Origin: Desulfovibrio sp. | GTDB lineage: Bacteria > Desulfobacterota > Desulfovibrionia > Desulfovibrionales > Desulfovibrionaceae | DNA: 7,223 bases | NCBI GenBank assembly: GCA_003525525.1 | Contig: DQED01000360.1 | Coordinates: 1-7,223, forward strand | Reading direction: 5' to 3' | In this document: positions 5,094-7,223 of the stretch, piece after piece | Layout of the letters: each line of letters opens with the position of its first letter | How positions within the stretch are numbered: position 1 is the stretch's first letter | Notes under the pieces: model-generated | The model's database searches: none | The model's input: only the letters and a program-made list of their open reading frames with translations | What the model was told of the DNA's origin: nothing | Program-made: the position numbers and the translations under genes

Positions 5094-6083
5094 ATGACCC
5101 TCGCCGTCACGTGCCTGCAATCCGGCGGGCTTGTCGCCACCTACCAGTGCCAGAGCGCCTGTCCGCATTGCCTGTATCGCGGCGGGCCGTCCCGCGCGCC
5201 GGAATATATCGACCAGGCCACGGCCGCGGCGCTTTTCGCCAAGGCCCTGTCCCTCGGCGCGACGGCCATGCACGTGGGCGGCGGCGAACCGCTGGTCGAT
5301 CCGCTCTCCCTGGCCGGCGTGCTGGCGGCGGCGGCCGAGACGGGCATGCCCATCGAGTACGTGGAAACCAGCGGCTCGTGGTTCGACGACATGGACGAGG
5401 CGGTGGGGCTGCTTGCCGAACTGCGCGGCATGGGGCTCGCCCGCCTGCTCGTGTCCATAAGCCCCATGCACAACGGTTTCGTGCCCCTCAAAAAGACCCT
5501 GGGGACCATCGAGGCGGCCCGGATCGCGGGCGTGGACGTCTTTCCCTGGCAGGAGCATTTCCTCAAGGACCTCCGCGCGTTCGACCCGGAAACGACCCAT
5601 CCCTTCGCCGAATACCTGCGCCATTTCGGCCCGGACTATCCGGCGCGCATTCTCGAGCGCACCTGGATCCACCTGGGCGGGCGGGCTTTCGACCTGTTCG
5701 CGCCGGCGCTCGGCCGCCGGCCCGTGGAGGAAGTGCTGGCCGGCGCGTCCGCCGACTGCCGCGGCGAGCTCACCGACGCCAGCCATTTCCACATGGACCT
5801 CTACGGCGACTACGTGCCCGGGCTGTGTTCGGGCCTGGCCATTCGCGCCATGGACCTCGGCGCTCCCCTGGACCCCGAGCTGTATCCGATCCTGTCCACC
5901 CTGGCCGAATCCGGTATCCGCGGCCTCTACGACTACGCCGCCCTTCTCGAGGATTTCACGGCCAATCCCGCCGGCTACGTCAACAAGTGCGAGCTGTGCC
6001 AGGACATCCGCCGCCATCTGTCCGAGCGCGGCTGGTTCGAATCCACGGAGCTTGCCCCGGCGGAATTCTACGCCACGCTCTAG
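5094..6083 (+). CDS. Radical SAM protein of unknown substrate, with C-terminal cysteines
   Basis: 329 residues. A CxxxCxxC motif (Cys19, Cys23, Cys26 in YQCQSACPHC) binds the [4Fe-4S] cluster that cleaves S-adenosylmethionine, and VGGGEPL (61-67) is the GGE SAM-binding motif, so the TIM-barrel core is clear. The motif lies unusually close to the N terminus. The C-terminal third carries Cys222, Cys245 (in DLYGDYVPGLCSG, 235-247), Cys299 and Cys302 (KCELC), the right number for an auxiliary Fe-S cluster. The DLYGDYVPGLC segment resembles the DxxGxxxPC layout of SPASM domains, but I do not recognise a named SPASM or Twitch pattern. GGAGG lies 10 bases before the ATG. It is last in the transglycosylase-peroxiredoxin cluster. 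No precursor peptide or other biosynthetic gene is nearby, so the substrate cannot be inferred. No terminator hairpin follows. Confidence 0.88.
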   Translation: MTLAVTCLQSGGLVATYQCQSACPHCLYRGGPSRAPEYIDQATAAALFAKALSLGATAMHVGGGEPLVDPLSLAGVLAAAAETGMPIEYVETSGSWFDDMDEAVGLLAELRGMGLARLLVSISPMHNGFVPLKKTLGTIEAARIAGVDVFPWQEHFLKDLRAFDPETTHPFAEYLRHFGPDYPARILERTWIHLGGRAFDLFAPALGRRPVEEVLAGASADCRGELTDASHFHMDLYGDYVPGLCSGLAIRAMDLGAPLDPELYPILSTLAESGIRGLYDYAALLEDFTANPAGYVNKCELCQDIRRHLSERGWFESTELAPAEFYATL

Positions 6084-6126
6084 ATTCTTATTATCGTTAG
6101 CCTCCACGACGTTTCGCGCTTCTTCC

Positions 6127-6156
6127 TTGACACGCCACGGCTGCGCCACGGATACG
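6127..6156 (+). promoter_or_regulatory. Candidate sigma70-type promoter with operator-like repeats for the phosphoesterase gene
   Basis: A perfect -35 TTGACA (6127-6132) is followed after 18 bases by a weak -10, GATACG (6151-6156). Between them CGCCACGG occurs twice (6133-6140 and 6144-6151) at an 11-base period, close to one helical turn. CCACG-GATA-CGTGG (6146-6159) is an inverted repeat over the -10. A weak -10 with repeats in the spacer fits a regulated promoter, but this rests on pattern alone. The rest of the 121-base gap (6084-6204) shows nothing else. Confidence 0.4.
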
Positions 6157-6204
6157 TGGGCGACGTACTCGCATGTCCGGGCGGCGCCCGGGAGGGAAGG
6201 CCGT

Positions 6205-7223
6205 ATGGAGCTTGCCGGCAACGCGTCCACGTTTCTCCTTTTTTCCGACGTGCACCTTGATCCTTTCGCCGACCCGTCCCTGGCGCCGGCCCTGGCGGCC
6301 TCGGACGTTTCGGCCTGGAAGGGCATCCTTGCCTCCTCGAGCCAGACCGGCTACGCGGCCTACGGCAGCGACAGCAACTACGCCCTGTTCGAATCGGCCC
6401 TCGACGACATGGCAGCCCGGGCAGGCGGCGTCTCCCTGATCATTTATCCCGGCGACATCCTGGGCCACGATTTCCCGGCGGACTACGCCGCGCTCACCGG
6501 CGACACGAGCCAGGCCGGCCTCGACGCCTTCGCGCAAAAGACCGTGCAGTTTTTCGTCGGCGAAGTGGACGCCCGCTTCCCGAACGCCACGGTGCTCGTG
6601 GCCGACGGCAACTGCGACACCGACAACATGCTCGGCAGCGTCGGCGCGCGCCCCGGCGACGCCTACCTGGCGAACTCGGCTCCCGTCATCGCCCAGGCCT
6701 TTTTTAATAGCGACGCGGACCGGGCGGCCTTCGCGACAAGCTACGCCATGGGCGGCTATTACGCCGTGGAGCCCGACGGTCCGACAGGGATCAAGTATGT
6801 CGTGCTCAACGACAACCTCTGGATCACCGAATACGACGACCCCGCCCCGGGATTGGTGGAACTGGCCTGGTTTTCCTCGCAGCTCGCCGATTCCGCGCAG
6901 AATTTCCAGAAAGTCTGGGTGGTCGGCCACATTCCGGTCGGCGCGGCCGACGGCAGCGTGGCCGAAACCTACGGCCAGACCGGGCAGATGACCTACTCGG
7001 GCATGCTGGAGGACGGCTTCAACAACGCCTTCACGGCCCTGGAACTGGTCTACGACGGCACCATCGCCGCCACCTTCACGGGGCATACGCACAACGACGA
7101 TTTCCGGCTCATCACCGCCATGGACGGTTCGGGCGCGTCGAACCTCGTCCGCATCGCCCCGTCGATCTCCCCGGTGTTCGGCAACAACCCCGGCTACCAG
7201 ATCTACACCTACGACACCGGGAC
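6205..7223 (+). CDS. Calcineurin-like metallophosphoesterase, acid-sphingomyelinase-like (3' truncated)
   Basis: 339 residues are visible before the window ends without a stop. Dinuclear-metal phosphoesterase signatures occur in order: FSDVHLD (Asp15, His17), GDILGHD (83-89, Asp84), GNCD (135-138, Asn136), VVGHIP (His242) and FTGHTHNDD (His294, His296). The spacing and the closing APSISPVFGNNPGYQIY segment (319-334) match the acid sphingomyelinase-like phosphodiesterase branch, whose members cleave phosphodiesters such as sphingomyelin; the true substrate is unknown. In GNHD/GNHE proteins the His after Asn is a catalytic residue, and here it is Cys137. ATG 6205 has GGAGG 9 bases upstream. The frame stays open further upstream, but no better start with a ribosome binding site is visible. 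As called, it has no signal peptide, which is odd because many relatives are exported. The 121-base gap and own promoter candidate suggest it is transcribed separately from the preceding cluster. Confidence 0.9.
   Translation, partial: MELAGNASTFLLFSDVHLDPFADPSLAPALAASDVSAWKGILASSSQTGYAAYGSDSNYALFESALDDMAARAGGVSLIIYPGDILGHDFPADYAALTGDTSQAGLDAFAQKTVQFFVGEVDARFPNATVLVADGNCDTDNMLGSVGARPGDAYLANSAPVIAQAFFNSDADRAAFATSYAMGGYYAVEPDGPTGIKYVVLNDNLWITEYDDPAPGLVELAWFSSQLADSAQNFQKVWVVGHIPVGAADGSVAETYGQTGQMTYSGMLEDGFNNAFTALELVYDGTIAATFTGHTHNDDFRLITAMDGSGASNLVRIAPSISPVFGNNPGYQIYTYDTG

Noticed and set aside
4460..6100. Plus-strand open frame overlapping the transglycosylase, peroxiredoxin and radical SAM genes
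   Set aside because: Arg/Pro/Gly-rich translation without domains, in the wrong frame relative to three genes with intact catalytic motifs.
6084..6126. Terminator after the radical SAM gene
   Set aside because: A short AT-richer stretch is present but I found no stem-loop in front of a T-run.
4521..6326. Minus-strand open frame of about 600 codons across three genes
   Set aside because: It is antisense to three well-supported enzymes plus an intergenic promoter region and has low-complexity composition without motifs.
6097..7092. Minus-strand open frame opposite the phosphoesterase
   Set aside because: The plus strand shows all metallophosphoesterase motifs in order; the antisense product has none.

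Overview
The window is very GC-rich, almost every gene is on the + strand with strong third-position G/C bias, and the gene set is Gram-negative: a hybrid sensor kinase, a HerA ATPase, an exported lytic transglycosylase, a PrxQ/BCP peroxiredoxin, a radical SAM protein and a sphingomyelinase-type phosphoesterase. Together with GC-rich palindromes in the one long intergenic region, this looks like a GC-rich deltaproteobacterium of the Desulfovibrio type. That assignment is from general appearance, not from a search.

Layout. (1) 1-1914: 3' part of a REC-PAS-HisKA-HATPase-REC hybrid histidine kinase whose start lies outside the window. (2) 1915-2252: a 338-base non-coding region made largely of palindromes. 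Two 50-base inverted copies of one repeat (1938-1987 and 2193-2242) face each other around a perfect 23-bp inverted repeat (2036-2107), with two G-quadruplex-type motifs on its left side and one AT-rich extended -10 candidate on its right. (3) 2253-3836: HerA-type hexameric DNA-translocase ATPase; its only visible ribosome binding site lies inside the right-hand repeat. (4) 3904-6083: a tight cluster of a lytic transglycosylase, a peroxiredoxin (4-bp ATGA overlap) and a radical SAM protein (6-bp gap), probably one operon. (5) 6084-6204: intergenic, with a consensus -35 and operator-like repeats. (6) 6205-7223: 5' part of a calcineurin-like/acid-sphingomyelinase-like metallophosphoesterase that runs off the end.

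How the genes work together: no single pathway links them. The transglycosylase acts on periplasmic peptidoglycan, the peroxiredoxin on peroxides in the cytoplasm, and the radical SAM enzyme has no identifiable substrate; their coupling is transcriptional and translational. HerA has no NurA or other nuclease partner in view. The clearest unexplained structure is the nested inverted-repeat region before herA. Its two outer arms differ at only four positions: two in a hairpin loop, and two that swap a C-G pair for a G-C pair, so the fold is kept. The protein genes are mostly conventional; points worth a look are the four C-terminal cysteines in the radical SAM protein, a peroxiredoxin with a single cysteine, and a GNCD in place of the usual GNHD/GNHE motif in the phosphoesterase.
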